DNA of 64,000 nucleotides from Jacaranda mimosifolia. Taxonomy: Eukaryota; Streptophyta; Magnoliopsida; Lamiales; Bignoniaceae. Below are positions 12,662-24,779 of the stretch, one piece after another. How positions within the stretch are numbered: the stretch's first letter is position 1; every line of letters starts with the position of its first letter. Made by a program: the position numbers and the translations under genes. The stretch is from assembly GCA_018894105.1 (NCBI GenBank), contig CM032123.1, positions 6,387,001 to 6,451,000 on the forward strand. The letters run 5' to 3'. The notes under the pieces are model-generated. The model had not been told where the DNA came from. It did no database searches and saw only the letters and a program-made list of their open reading frames with translations.

Positions 12662-12673
12662 CGCGCGCGCGCA
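12629..12673. repeat. Compound microsatellite (AT)n(GT)n(GC)n
   Basis: About ten AT units are followed by about six GT units and about six GC units, an uninterrupted alternating purine-pyrimidine tract of about 45 bp. A long GC run is striking in such AT-rich DNA. Confidence 0.92.
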
Positions 12674-12687
12674 GGCCTTTGATTTTA

Positions 12688-13020
12688 ATTGGCAAAATTA
12701 TTTTTTTAGTATCACAAAATAGGGGGATTCAAAAAATAATTATCCTTCTCTTTATAAGAATTTAAAAAATATCTCAAATTTTAAAAAATATTGCAAAATT
12801 GGTCCAAAATCCTATTTCTAATTAAAATTTAATGAGGCTGGTCACATGGCATGCATGTAACTATTGGTCAGCTCTTTTGAAGGGAAGGTCACATGCAAAG
12901 TTACTTTTTTAGTTCCACAAGATATGAAGGTTTACAGAACTGATCCTCACTTTACAAGAATCTAAAAAACATAGAATTATTTAAAAATATTATAATGATC
13001 TTAGAAACCAATTTATATTA
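12688..13020 (+). repeat. Dispersed repeat, two tandem units (copy 1)
   Basis: Two diverged units about 206 bp apart begin TTGGCAAAATTATTTTTTTAG (near 12690) and ATGCAAAGTTACTTTTTTAG (near 12895). Each continues through a CACAA..AT, TTTATAAGAAT/TTTACAAGAAT and AAAAATATT order of short motifs. The same arrangement is present inverted at about 18950-19310. It is non-coding and of unknown class; no terminal inverted repeat or target duplication was found. Confidence 0.55.
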
Positions 13021-13338
13021 TAAAATTAATAGACATCACTACATGTGGCCATTAATATACATCTTAGGCAAGAGAAAAGAAACACTCAACACACGTGGGC
13101 TAACAACTTCCTTGTTTGCAATCTCCAAATCCAAATAATATATTTCCTATAATAAATTCTAAATTTCATTTTTGAAAAAATTCTCTATAATTTATATATT
13201 TACTTTTATTTTTTTCATTTCCTCGATGAAAGGAGCTGAACATTTAAACAAAATAAAGCAACTAAAATAATGTCTTATTCATATAAAAAGAATAGCTCAA
13301 TTCTTCTATCGTAAAAGGCCCTCAATAATTTAATTCAA

Positions 13339-14795
13339 GGGTAAATCATATAATTAGCTCCTAAAGTTTTACTCTAAAATCACTTTACTCCTCAATTTTC
13401 AAAAGTTCATCTTTTAGTCTTTAACGTTAATATATCGTTTCAATCTAGTCCTTAAAACCATTTTTCAGCTGTATATGATTGGAAAATTGATAAATTTTGA
13501 CATTTTTAAGGGCAAAATCATCAATTTAAAGTTTTATGTTCCACTTTAATCCCAATTTAAGGTTTCATGTTTCAATTTAGTCCCAATTTTTTTTATTTAT
13601 GCCAATAGCTACATTTCTTAATATATTTGATAATTACATGATGAAAGTACTAAAATACTTTTTAATCGACAGAAATTGTGCCACATTCATTTATATTCAT
13701 CTGAGTTATATATTAAATCTACAAACATCACTCTTTGCTGAGGTCATACTATCCCAGGACACACAGGTATTTTTGTGTTTAATTACTGGTTTAATCAATC
13801 TAAAATACATAATTAATTGATTTAATGCCACATTTATTCATTCTCTTGGAGTCATTGAACAAATGTTTCAAAAACAATTTGAATGAATTATTGATGTGAA
13901 TAACAATAGCGATGGTGAAGGTGTAGCTGTGGTAGCTTAGAAAACAGCAGCCACGGTTGTTGTTTTTCGAGGCAGCATGGCGACCATGGCTGTCATAACC
14001 CCGTCCGCACAGACAGCAGCCACATAGCTAGGTGGGGGTGGGGTTGGCAAAAGTATGGTGTATAGAGTGTGGGTTTGCCGAGGGTGGCTGCTATGGTCAA
14101 CCACCATAGGGTGGGGGCCGGGCAGCTGGGGATTGCAGAGGGTGCAGGGGGTGGGATTATTATACAAATATAATTATATAGTATATTTATATATTTATAT
14201 TTATTTATTAATATTATTATTGGCAAATATATAATATATACAAAAAAGAAAAAGTAAAATAAATTAGAGAAATAAAAATACAAAAACTATAAATAATTTT
14301 TAAATTTAGAGGGGGATGAAAGAAGATATAGGAAAATATACTTAAAAAATAATTAGATTAAATTGAAAATATAAGAAATAATTAAGGGTAATATAATCTT
14401 TATATGTTAAAATTAAAATTAAATTAAAGCAAATCTGGAGCGGAAGGCGGTGTGCATAATTTCAAAACACGAGATTTTTTGCCTATTTTTTCATAAGGAA
14501 CTTTTTTTGTCCCCTTTTCCATTTCCATAGGGGATAAAATGCAATTTTTCCTATAAAAAAAAAAAAAAAAAGTGACATAGGAACTAAAGCGGAACATAAA
14601 ACCTTAAATTGATAATTTTGTCCTTAAAAAAGTCAAAATTGATCAATTTTTCGGTCAAATACCGTCGGAAAGTGGTTTTGAGTGTTAGAATGAAACAATA
14701 TATTAACGTTAGGAACTAAATGATGGACTTTTGAATATTGAGGTCTAAAGTGATTTTTAAATTAAAATTTTAGGGACTAATTATGTGATTTACCC
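13339..14795. mobile_element. Mutator-like element (MULE/Pack-MULE type) with long inverted repeats
   Basis: The termini are GGGTAAATCATATAATTAG on the left and, inverted from the right, GGGTAAATCACATAATTAG. The inverted repeats extend about 220 bp with scattered substitutions (shared inner blocks include TTAACGTTAATATAT and TTTATGTTCC). The flanking 9-bp direct repeat is TTAATTCAA (13330-13338) and TTAATTCAT (14796-14804), 8 of 9 matching. Long TIRs with a 9-bp duplication indicate the Mutator superfamily. There is no transposase. The middle holds a conspicuously GC-rich insert (about 13920-14160; GTGGGGGTGGGG, GCAGCCAC, GGGGGCCGGGCAG), which could be captured host sequence; the open frames across it match no family I know. 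Confidence 0.85.
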
Positions 14796-14868
14796 TTAAT
14801 TCATTTAATTTTTTCATGCCCATATACCAACAAATAAACCAATTATTAATAAGAAAAAGAAAACATTG

Positions 14869-15319
14869 GCTATGTTTGGTTACATTCAGCCAAAAAAAAT
14901 TCATTTAGGCAGAACGTAGCCCAACATGTGGGTTGATTTTTTGCCACAACAGCAAGTGTCTAATCCCCAAAATACCCACTTCAAATTAATTGGCTTATTG
15001 CCAAAAATTACATATACATACATAAATATATATCATACATATTTTATTGTTATCCTTACAATTAAAAAAATTATTCAATTTCATTTTCACCTAAAAAAAC
15101 CCAACAAAAAAGTATTGATTTAACCGTTATAGTAAAAAATTCAAAACATAAATAAACAACCAAACCTCCCAAAATAATTTTCTAAATATTCCCCAAAATA
15201 TAAATAAATTAGTATCCATTACATTCCCCAACAAAGCCTTCACATTCCCCGACCCCACTTCCAAACTTCATTCTCCCAAAGCATATCACAATCACATACA
15301 AAATATAACCAAATACTAC
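14869..15319. mobile_element. Probable MITE, class uncertain
   Basis: Outward ends are GCTATGTTTGGTTACATT on the left and, inverted, GTAGTATTTGGTTATATT on the right, 13 of 18 identical. A 5-bp direct repeat CATTG lies just outside (14864-14868 and 15320-15324). The interior is AT-rich with many CCCAAAA blocks. The inverted repeat is imperfect, so the boundaries are tentative. Confidence 0.4.
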
Positions 15320-15556
15320 CATTGTTTTTCTTCATATACATATATTTGAAAAAAAAAAAAATTGTTGTATACAAACCATAATAACAAAAAATCCTCAAAA
15401 AAATACTTATAACCAATTCATAAACAGATGACTCCTATCATAGTCACGATTTGAAATTTTGAATAGATGCACTAATCTTAGAAACATTGCCAATATAACT
15501 CCAATTTTTTATTAGGCAAGAAATGTTAATATTTAAATAAACAATAGTATTGGAGA

Positions 15557-18500
15557 TATAACACCCCAACCCGTAATACAAAATTTTAAGATAATTTGGA
15601 ATTTAATAAACCGAATCCTTATATTGAGAGCTGAGTAAAAATAATAATGATGAAATTAAAATGGGCCTTGGGGAAATCATAACTAAAATTATTAGGGTCT
15701 TATTGGAACATTAAGAAACTGGGAGGACTGAAAAATTTACACAATCGAGCATGATTGCAAAAATTGTATAACTAGATAGGGTCAATTTGTAAATAAGGAG
15801 AGATGGCGGAGCTAATTGAAGGACTGGGGGTCAATGTGAGGCACTAAGCAAAATTAAGGAGTTGAATTGAAGTCTGAAGAAAATCTAAGGCCAATCTGAG
15901 TATATATAAGGCACCAACTAATTTTATTCAATTCTCACATGCTAACCAGCCTCATCTCTCACTGGACTCCTTTTACCGGTGCCAAAAAATGGAAAACTAA
16001 ATTGGTCATCACCTTTCCCTTACTGAGACGAGTGCTTCGATACTAAGAACACCCAAATCTGACTGGTGGAACACTGGAAAATCGAAGCTCAAAAGTGTGC
16101 CCAGCAGTCGGTGGTGAGTGTGGCAGCTCCGGCAACTGTTTTGCATAGCCAAGGGGTGGAAACTGATGGGCTTAAGGAGTAGAACATGTTGGTAGCCTCA
16201 ATTTTTGATTTCTATCACTGACGAAGAAAGAATTTGAGAAATTGTGCAGCGGTGATCGGCGATAGTGTTCGCGATTTTGGGAGCAATTGACTAGCCATTC
16301 GATGTCAAACTCAAAAATTGGTCGAGGGGTTTTGTTCCTCTTGTCAAGGTGATGCTGACAATGTAGTCCACTTCGAACTCCAATGGCAACATACGGCGGT
16401 GTGCAGTGGTACTCTGGCGGCTGACAGTGGCGCCCCAACAACTGACCATCAATTTAATCAAGGCAATTCGGGTGCATGTGGGCTGCTGTCGCACTATGGT
16501 TTGGCCTCATATTCGATCAATTGGGTAAGCTTTTGGTTGATCGATTGAATTAATTCCTAAATTTAATTTGGTTAAGTTATTAAGCTAATTTTAATTTGAA
16601 ATATCCATTGTTGGACCAAAATATGCAATTGTAAGGTGAATGATTGAATGTAAATTTTGACTATGAGTGATGTGTGGACTCTAATTGTTAATAGAAAATA
16701 AGCGAAATTCGTACCGATAGCCTAGATTTGTGCATCATGGACTTAGAACATTAAATTCGAGATTATGGGTAAAATTCTATTTAAACGGTTAAATGTCTCC
16801 TGATTTAGTTTGGAAAAAATGTTAAGCAGATTGCTGATGTAAGTTGAGCTAATCGAATCGAATTGTAATTATGGACTGGAATGATCAGGATAAGATTTAT
16901 GATGTCAAGCCAAAATCTTTGGACATATAAGTTGTGTACAGTGCTAGTGGGCCCGAATTGGTAATTAGAACATAATTATTTTCAGCTAATTTAATCGGTA
17001 TAATTAAAATCCTAATTTTGTGTAACGTTGTAAGCATTAATTATTAAGAGAAAGTTTAAGAAATCCCCACAAATAGACTAAATTTATTAAACACGGGCTT
17101 AGAATATTAAATTGTGTATTATTGATATTGAAGTAAAATAGTGGCCCGAAACTGATAAACTCCTCGTTAATACTGTTTAGGAATGCTATTATATTTGGGA
17201 AGACAAGTGCATATTAACTTCAAAATGAAATTTATAATTTTTTATACGAGCCAGAAATATGTGAATTCTAGTAAAATAGCTTCGATGGTTGAAAAGAATC
17301 AAAATTATTTTGGCGTGAATTGCTGTACTCAATCCGAACTGAAGGATTAATTAATTAAGACACCCCTCGAAATGGGAAATTTATGATATTATGATGTATT
17401 AGTAGTTTAACCACTACTAGAAAAGTACAATGCAAGTGTAATGATATTTATGTGCGTTTATTGGATTAGGTGATGAGGATTTGGACCTTCCAGGATAGTA
17501 GGACACTAGCAGTATTGCTGTCATGACTAAGGCAAGGTTATATCCTTTCTTTCTGGGAAATGTATCATATCCGCTTGTCTATTCATTTGTGTTTGTTTGC
17601 AATCATTCTAATGCCTAGAACTTCCTTTTATGTTATCAGATTCTTGTCCCTTGTACCCCACAGTGTTGCCAGCTGACCCCATATATGTTGATATTTTGGT
17701 CTTGCCGACCAGTTTCATTCCTTGCTTCTAGTTATGTTGTTCTACGAGTTATTCATACGGCCTTGTTGGCCATATGATATATGATTTGTATCATTCTGTC
17801 TAGTATTTTGATATATATTCTTTTGAACAGTTATTTTGAAATTCATTTTCACTGTTGGCATCATGTCATGACCACCTACAGGACACCTTTAGGAAGTTCA
17901 GACACAGAGGGACGCCACAAAAAGTTAGGCCTAGGACTAGGTTTGAAAAGATGATCGGGATAAACGAATTGGTGGTGACTGGTCTTTCAACTAATACCCA
18001 CTCGCAATCCTGACTCACAGATAGTTGGAGGTAGCTATCTGCGAGTGGCGAGATTCAGCATGCGGTCTGTCATGCTATATGTCAATTATTTTCATGCCGA
18101 GCTGAGTGCTCGAGCAATGGAGAGATAAGGAAGGTTTTATTCCAATTATGTTGTTATGTCTTGTTCTAGGTGCAATAAGGTTAGCCTTCACCAACAGTTC
18201 TGCTAAGTTTTGTAAAGGGCATATGTTATGATGTTTTATTGTGTCACGTCTTGTTATTACATGTATGTTCATATGAATCTCTCTCCTGTCTATATATAGT
18301 TTATTGCTTTTTAAATTCTTAACTTTTCCATTATTTGTATCATTTGTGTGCTAATTTTATTGGAATCTATGTTGTCGATTTACCCTTGACTCCATATGAT
18401 ACCCTCCCCTCACTATGTCTTTAGGAACTACCCCTCCTTTTATTTTCTTAATTCTTTCCCAGATAGAATCTATTGGAGGCTAGGAGGCCTAAGCTTGCTC

Positions 18501-18786
18501 CAGGGATGACGCATATAGTTTTATAGTTGGCACTAGATGATTATGTATTTATGAACTTGACATGTTTTGCGTCCAACTCTTAGTTGTGCAGGACTTTTGA
18601 AACTGGGTATGTAATATTGGCTACGCAGGATTAAGACTACCTTCTTTGTAAATATCATGTGTGTTTTGGGTTGATAAAACTATTTAAATTGAATGTTTTG
18701 GGGTGTGTAATTTGTTTAAATTAATGTGAATAAGATTGAAATAGCACCTTGGCTCAAAGCAGGTACCTCTCGGACAGGGCGCTATA
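15557..18786 (+). mobile_element. Solo LTR, ~3.2 kb, 5-bp target duplication GGAGA
   Basis: A 5-bp direct repeat GGAGA (15552-15556 and 18787-18791) brackets a 3230-bp segment that starts TATAACACCCCAACCCG and ends GGGCGCTATA. These ends resemble the TGTAACACCC...CA termini of the second solo LTR (26424-29240); TG to TA and CA to TA are both single transitions of the kind produced by cytosine deamination. A TATA box (TATATATAAG, 15901) about 345 bp in fits an LTR promoter and sets the orientation as plus. The rest is non-coding; the short open frames near 16.2-16.5 kb have no family resemblance. No internal retroelement coding region lies on either side, hence solo. Length and end sequence suggest a Ty3/gypsy lineage with long LTRs, but that is inference. 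Confidence 0.75.
15901..15910 (+). promoter_or_regulatory. TATA box of the solo LTR
   Basis: TATATATAAG is followed at about 30 bases by a CA-rich stretch that could hold the transcription start. The position within the LTR matches the TATA box of the other solo LTR. Confidence 0.45.
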
Positions 18787-18949
18787 GGAGAACATTTTTT
18801 TCAAAGTGAAATGTAGTGTTTATCATAAAAAAAAATAAATAAATAAATTGTCAAGATTTGAGAATTGCAAATAGAAAATTGTTATCATATGAGCTACATG
18901 TTTCTTTAGTCCCTCAGACCAATGGCTACATGAGCCAACCCCATTAGAT

Positions 18950-19310
18950 ATTTCTAAGAAAGATGAGTTTTTAAAATCAATTTTACAACTTTTTCTTTCA
19001 AATTTGGATATTTAAGATTCCCTAAAATAAGGGATCATTTTACAGATTTTTATATTTTGTCGAACTAAAATAACAATTTTGTCAATGATCTTTCCACCGA
19101 AAGATGCTAACGAACAGGCACGCACGATGCATGCAACCAACTCCATTAATTTTGAATGGGAAAAGGGTTTTGAGACCAATTTCATCATTTTTTCAAAATT
19201 TTAAAATATTTTTGAAATTCTTATAAAGCAAAAAGATCATTCTTGTAGGCCCTCTATTTTGTCGGACTAAAAATGCAATCTTGGCCACTATTTCCTTTCC
19301 ATGCTAAGTT
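18950..19310 (-). repeat. Dispersed repeat, two tandem units (copy 2, inverted)
   Basis: Two units about 200 bp apart match each other (GATCATTTTACAG..ATATTTTGTCGAACTAAAATAAC and GATCATTCTTGTAG..CTATTTTGTCGGACTAAAAATGC). Read on the minus strand they follow the same motif order as the pair at 12688-13020, including TTTATAAGAATTT and a following AAATTGGTC block. Between the units both loci carry a GCATGCA-containing segment. Confidence 0.5.
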
Positions 19311-19330
19311 AGTCTTCGCAGAGAGGTATG

Positions 19331-22074
19331 TTATAGGTTTTAATGTCTCGTATCCAGTAAGAATCCTAGAGCATATGGGGTTGATTAGATTATTTATATC
19401 CATTTATGAATTATAAAAGGAGAAAATCTATAGGGCTTATGCATTATGGAAGACCTATTCTACTGTAAAGGTCGATAAGATGAATATATTGTCCAAACCT
19501 AAGTAGAATTATTTTTCTTAGGTTGATAAGATGAATATATTGTCCAAAAGAAAATGTCACATGTCTTTTTAGGTATTGCAGAATTGTCTGTATTTATAGT
19601 TTGCTTAATAGATTTACTTAAAGTTTAAGCAAAATTCGATTTAGTTTGAATTTGTTTCAATTAGGACCAATGGAATTTATTTTTTATAATGGTTGACCTT
19701 TACTTGTTTCAATTTGGATCATGGAATCATTACTCATTGCTTTAATCTAGTGTATTACATTAAAAAATCTTAGACTTTCCTTGATAAATATTTTATATAA
19801 CAAAAGACTCTTTATCAGAGAATACGCTTCCCTATAATATCATAATATTCGAGTTACATTATTGGAAAGAAAGAGTAACATTTTTTCTTATCTTGTATTT
19901 GAGCATGGAAGATTTTATTAAACTTATCAAGTTAATTGGCTAAACTGTTTGACAGTGTGATGCTTATGATTTAATTTTCTTGAGAATTTCGAGTTACTTT
20001 TCACCGTCTTTCCTCATATTGTGAAATAATAATTATTTATGGTCCATGATGACTTTTATAGATTTTTCTCAATGATGAGGAATTTTCCTGCCTCTCCTTT
20101 ATTTTTCTTTCCAAATGAGATGGAAGTAATTGAGAGAAATCATCTTTAGAAAGGGGAAAAACCATAGTCACAATGGTGAGTTCTATGGTGAACATTTAAA
20201 GATTTCACATTCTTTCTATTTGTTTGGTAATAACTTAGATGAAGAACTATTGCACTATGTATCATGCTTGTGGTTTTGAATAAATTAGTATAGATAGTAA
20301 TTGACTAACATACTATAAAGGCACTTCTCTAAGAAATATTGTGTTGACTATTTTTCTATGATGGTAGAAAAAATAAAAGCTTGTGTTTGACATTCAAGAG
20401 AATTTTATCAAAATTTTCTATTAGAAGATGTCAATTTTGTGCTGTTATATAGCTTTCGTTCCTATATTACTAGTTATTACTTCATTAATAAGCAATCTAA
20501 ATTTCTTTAAGAAATTCAAATTCTTTTGTCATACATGATTTTTTTAAAAGACTTGAGTCTCAATGGGCAAATTTCTTGGGACATAGTGTGACAAAATTGG
20601 ATGCTCTCATGTCATTGTTGATGTGATTACATTATCACTTTTATTTATTTATAAAGATATTTTGAAGAAGTAAATACACCTAAATACAATTATAGTAATG
20701 GTGCTAGTGAAGCATTCCACTGCAAGATGATGCTTTGTAGATATCTTTTCATTTATTTTACATAAGGATATTTTGCACTTATGATTGTTCAGAAAGGTGA
20801 CTATTATTGTTTAATTAATCATACTAGTCTTCAATTAGATATTGATATTTAAGGCACATGAATCATAGTTTGATTAATAATTCATAGTGATGTGTGGGAG
20901 TATATTGATATAATCACAATTATAATTTGTGAGCTATAAAAGCTTTTTTTAAATAAATAAAAGGTCCCCGCAAATATCTTGACTAATAGTTTATTTATGG
21001 AAACTTATCTACAAGGGCTAGATGTCCATATTGTTGAGGATTTTCTTTAAGTAACCTTATTTTTGGTTTGCGAATTTGAGACTTGAATTATTTTGCTTAA
21101 ATGTGCATTTGTGATAGATAGTATATCTATCATTATACATCTCGATTCCGCTTGCAAAAATGAATAAGATTTCATATTTAGCATATAAACGAAAGACTCG
21201 TCGTATCAGATGGTTGATTCTTATATTCTAAGTTGATTATTTTGAATTGTCTAAAAATTTAGTTAGTTTCATCTAGTAGTTGTTGAGAATAATTTATTGT
21301 GAAATTGCTGAATCACAATAATATCCTGTTTATTAAGCAAGGCTAATATCAATATGGAGCTAATACACTAAATGTGTATACTTACAGATGATAAATATAT
21401 CTTATGATTTATCAGTATTGATTCCATCTATTATTGATGAGAATTTGTCATTAATCAGCATGTAGTTATTTAGCATTAATAATAAATCCTACATTATATG
21501 AAACATATGAAATTAAAGTATCCCACTGTTGTAGGCTTAATCGAGAATAGCGATATTGTAATAGAACAGTTGATTATAGCACTAGTGGTCTAATCACTGA
21601 TAGAAGGTTGTAACCTAATGATTTGGAATGGTTTCAACATATAAATGACTAACCCATCTTTTTATAGGGTTAAGTTGGTTGATGAACATCTCCGCAAATT
21701 TCTGAACTAATTCGTATTTGCGTGCACACAGTTGTGAATCTCTTAAGACTACATGTTGGTTTTAAGATATGGGTATATCTCATAAATGATACCATGTTGT
21801 ATTTCAAGCATTGATTGAGCCATACGTGGCCTTATTTTTAAAGATCCATATCTTACGAGTAAGTAATACTGATTTTCTTGAGGTTTCATATTATTTTTGA
21901 AAACTCATATCTTACAAGAAAATCATATTTTCTTGAGATTTCTTATTGGTATAGAAATCTTTATCTTACAAAAAAAATGGAGGACAGATAATGAATGGCA
22001 TGTGTTTTGGGTCATATTGTGATGCTATTTCTTGCTACACCACTATGTTTGGATCCATTTCGGTAGAATTAATA
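19331..22074. other. AT-rich DNA without recognised gene
   Basis: No coding sequence could be followed for more than a few dozen codons. A phrase with ATCTTAC and TTTCTTGAG is repeated about three times at 21840-21970 (spacing about 55-60 bp), suggesting decayed retroelement or tandem sequence, but no domain can be read. Confidence 0.45.
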
Positions 22075-22631
22075 TTTGTGACTAGAGGTGGTAAAATGGC
22101 TTGTAAACCATGGGTCCAACCCAACTCACATGTTTTAGGTTGGGTTGGGTTCCAAAATTTTGAAAATGAGTTGAGGTGGCATGGTTGTGGTGGATTGTAT
22201 TTGGTTTGGGCTTAAAGTGGGTTTAAATGGGTTAAAAATGGATTCAAGCAATTAGTTTAACAAATTAAAAAATAACTTCAAATTAATAATCACAAATTTA
22301 TATTATTTTTATTTTCTTATTTTTGTCAAAGTCTCGTAATTTTGAATCATTAATAATATTTAAATTGAAATAATCATCTTGGACTTAGATTAGTTGTCTT
22401 GAATTTTTCTCAAAATCTAAGTTTTAATATATGAATAATATATGAAAGTGATCATAAGAATAAATATTGTATCTACTAATTAAAAATAAATTCTAAATTT
22501 AATTTGTTGCTTAACTAATATTGCATGTCAATAGTAAGATTGACATACAACTTATATATATTAATTCTTGAAAAATGAAAACTATACAAATTCTTTATTG
22601 AAAATTTAATATACATTTATTGATGTGAATT

Positions 22632-23138
22632 TAGGGGTGAAGGTTCGGATCGGGTAGATCGGGTTTGGGTAGTTCAGTAGTTCGGATCGGATACTCGATT
22701 TTTTTGATATTAATTTTAACTACCCCACACCGATCCAAAATTAATGGGTACCCGACACTAGATACTATTTAAAAAATTTTAAATAAAAAAAGAAAAAGAA
22801 AAATGAACTTTGGCCTCTGTTAGTCAGAGGACTAACAGAGGCCAAGGCCAAAGTTTGGCCACTATTAACAGCAGCCAAACTTTGGCCTCTTTCATATATA
22901 TATATATATATATAATATTATAATCTATAATATATATCTATTTATATACAAATTAAAGTTGGGTACCTGAACTATCCGATCGGTTAGGACTTCCTACCCG
23001 ATATCCTACCCAAAATTTTATTCGGGTTTCGATACCTGACCCGCAATTTTTTTAAATAAGGAAAAATTCGACTCAATTGGATAATATTCGTCAGGTCGGG
23101 TCGGTACCCGAATTACCCGATTGGAACGCCCACCCCTA
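22632..23138. mobile_element. Nested hAT-like element
   Basis: The ends are TAGGGGTGAAGGTTCGGATC and, inverted from the right, TAGGGGTGGGCGTTCCAATC, followed on both sides by CGGGTA-rich subterminal repeats (GATCGGGTAGATCGGG; GGGTCGGTACCCG). The flanks share only TGTGA (22624-22628 and 23141-23145), so the target duplication is degraded or the right boundary is off by two bases. It lies wholly inside the outer hAT element and is therefore younger. Confidence 0.6.
22810..22860. repeat. Perfect hairpin plus adjacent palindrome
   Basis: TTGGCCTCTGTTAGTC (22810-22825), a 4-base loop AGAG, and its exact reverse complement (22830-22845) form a 16-bp stem. It is followed directly by the palindrome GGCCAAAGTTTGGCC (22846-22860). 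A further AAACTTTGGCCTCT phrase at about 22877-22890 repeats part of the stem. It lies inside the nested hAT-like element. Confidence 0.85.
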
Positions 23139-23540
23139 GGTGTGATAATGGTGTCATTTTCTTCAAAAGGATCTTTTTTTTTTTAACAAAATAACTACTA
23201 GAATTATAATTAATTATGAACATAACTACATATGAAAAATTAATAAAATAAGTATATAATCTAATAAATCTCCCATTATACTGTCAAATTTCATATTGAA
23301 TATAAGGTATGAAAAATATATTAATATTACTATTGTTTTTTAATTAATTTTTTTGATTAAGTAAAATATATATATATATATATTTTTTCATTTGGACCCA
23401 TTTTCAACCCAACTCAACCCATGTTCAACCCAACCCAAACCATTTTCAATCCACCTACTTAAAAACCATATTGAACCCAACCCAATTGAGCCCAAACCAT
23501 AACCAACCCAACCCACCCATTTGCCACCCCTAATTTGTGT

Positions 23541-24779
23541 CCATGGAAGGTCTTGTGCCAATAAGGGGCGTAAATACTGCCATATCCTATATTAACATTT
23601 TTATTGAGCTGGATCATATTTGAGTTGTATCTCGTTATTGTATTTACTTTTTAAAATGTGGCCACAATTGAGATTTTATAATTCAACCTGAGAGTCATTT
23701 TCTTTAAATAGATCTTTTTAAAATAAAATTACAATTAATATTTGTCTAAGTTGGATAATTGGTTAAATTAATATGGTATATGAGAAACAACTTAGGAGCC
23801 TACTTTGCTATTGGCCCACTATTGTTAAGGCTCCTTGGTTTTGATAGTTGTTGTAGGTCTAATCCTATAAAATCCGTAATGGCAGGGCCCTTAGGGCTTC
23901 ACCATATATTGGTTAAGTCCCCTATTCACTCCATATTTTGATAATATCACTTGCCCCATTGAAAGCTGTCGATGTTGATGGAGCATTGAGAGGAAGATCT
24001 AGCCAAAATTGAAATTATACTGTAAAGATCCTACCAATAGAAAATTTTATTTACACAAAATTGTGCAATTTTGATTAAATTTTAAATTATTAAAACTTTG
24101 AGTTTTTAATTAAATTATGAAGTTGTAATGATTGTTAATTTAATTTTCCTAATTTTATTTTAATTAACTAACTCATGTCTTATAACTAAAATATCATATT
24201 ATATTTATCTAAAATTACTATATATATATTTTAATTTTATCAAATAAATTTAAAAATCCATAATTAAAAATTTTACTTCAACAGACAAATTTAAATTTAA
24301 AAAGTACTTTGTAAGCATCAAATTTGACACTCCTATTGCAAAATTCTTTCTATGAATTTCATTAGTCACAAGACATATTTCAACTCACCTTGCCTTTTTT
24401 CCCTTTATTTTCACATTCACTTTTGCCGCTCGAAAATTTTGAACCTTTACAGGATGTATAAGTTATTCTTTTGAGTTGTACGTTTTGTTATATTCTTTAG
24501 CAATTGTAGTAATTAGATTTAATTTATAATTCATTATAAAAAATACATCTTTGTTGGATTAATTTTTCTTTTCAATATCCTCCAATTTCATATTTTTTTT
24601 TTCTATTTGGACAATAAATATCAGACTTCAAAGGTACTTTTCGTTTAATTCTTTTTTTCTGATTTATTATTGATTCCACTTTCATTAATTTACTGTACTT
24701 TTTATTCATATCTGGATCTTTGTCAAATTAATTTAATATTTTTCAAGTGTCTCTAGAGTGTATGTGTGTGTATATAATA
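23541..24779. other. AT-rich intergenic DNA, nothing assigned
   Basis: I see no gene, RNA or bounded element. It forms the left flank of the Helitron that starts at 24780. Confidence 0.5.

Larger units (their letters stand above)
22083..23532. mobile_element. hAT element with TAGGGGTGGCAA-type ends (outer element of a nest)
   Basis: The left end is TAGAGGTGGTAAAATGG and the right end inverted is TAGGGGTGGCAAATGGG, the same terminal family as the element at 33610-34856. The flanks share ATTTGTG (22074-22080 and 23533-23539), seven bases of an 8-bp target duplication, with an extra AC or C before the left end. Both subterminal regions are built of GGGTTGGGTT/AACCCAACCC repeats, so the ends could fold together. 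No transposase is present. A second element (22632-23138) is inserted in it. Confidence 0.7.

Noticed and set aside
13937..14283. Minus-strand frames in the GC-rich part of the Mutator-like element
   Set aside because: Pro/Thr-rich from base composition, no conserved domain; kept only as a possible captured fragment.
21991..22215. Plus-strand frame ending in GLYLVWA
   Set aside because: It runs across the left end of the hAT element at 22083; the GGGTTGGG repeats keep it open.
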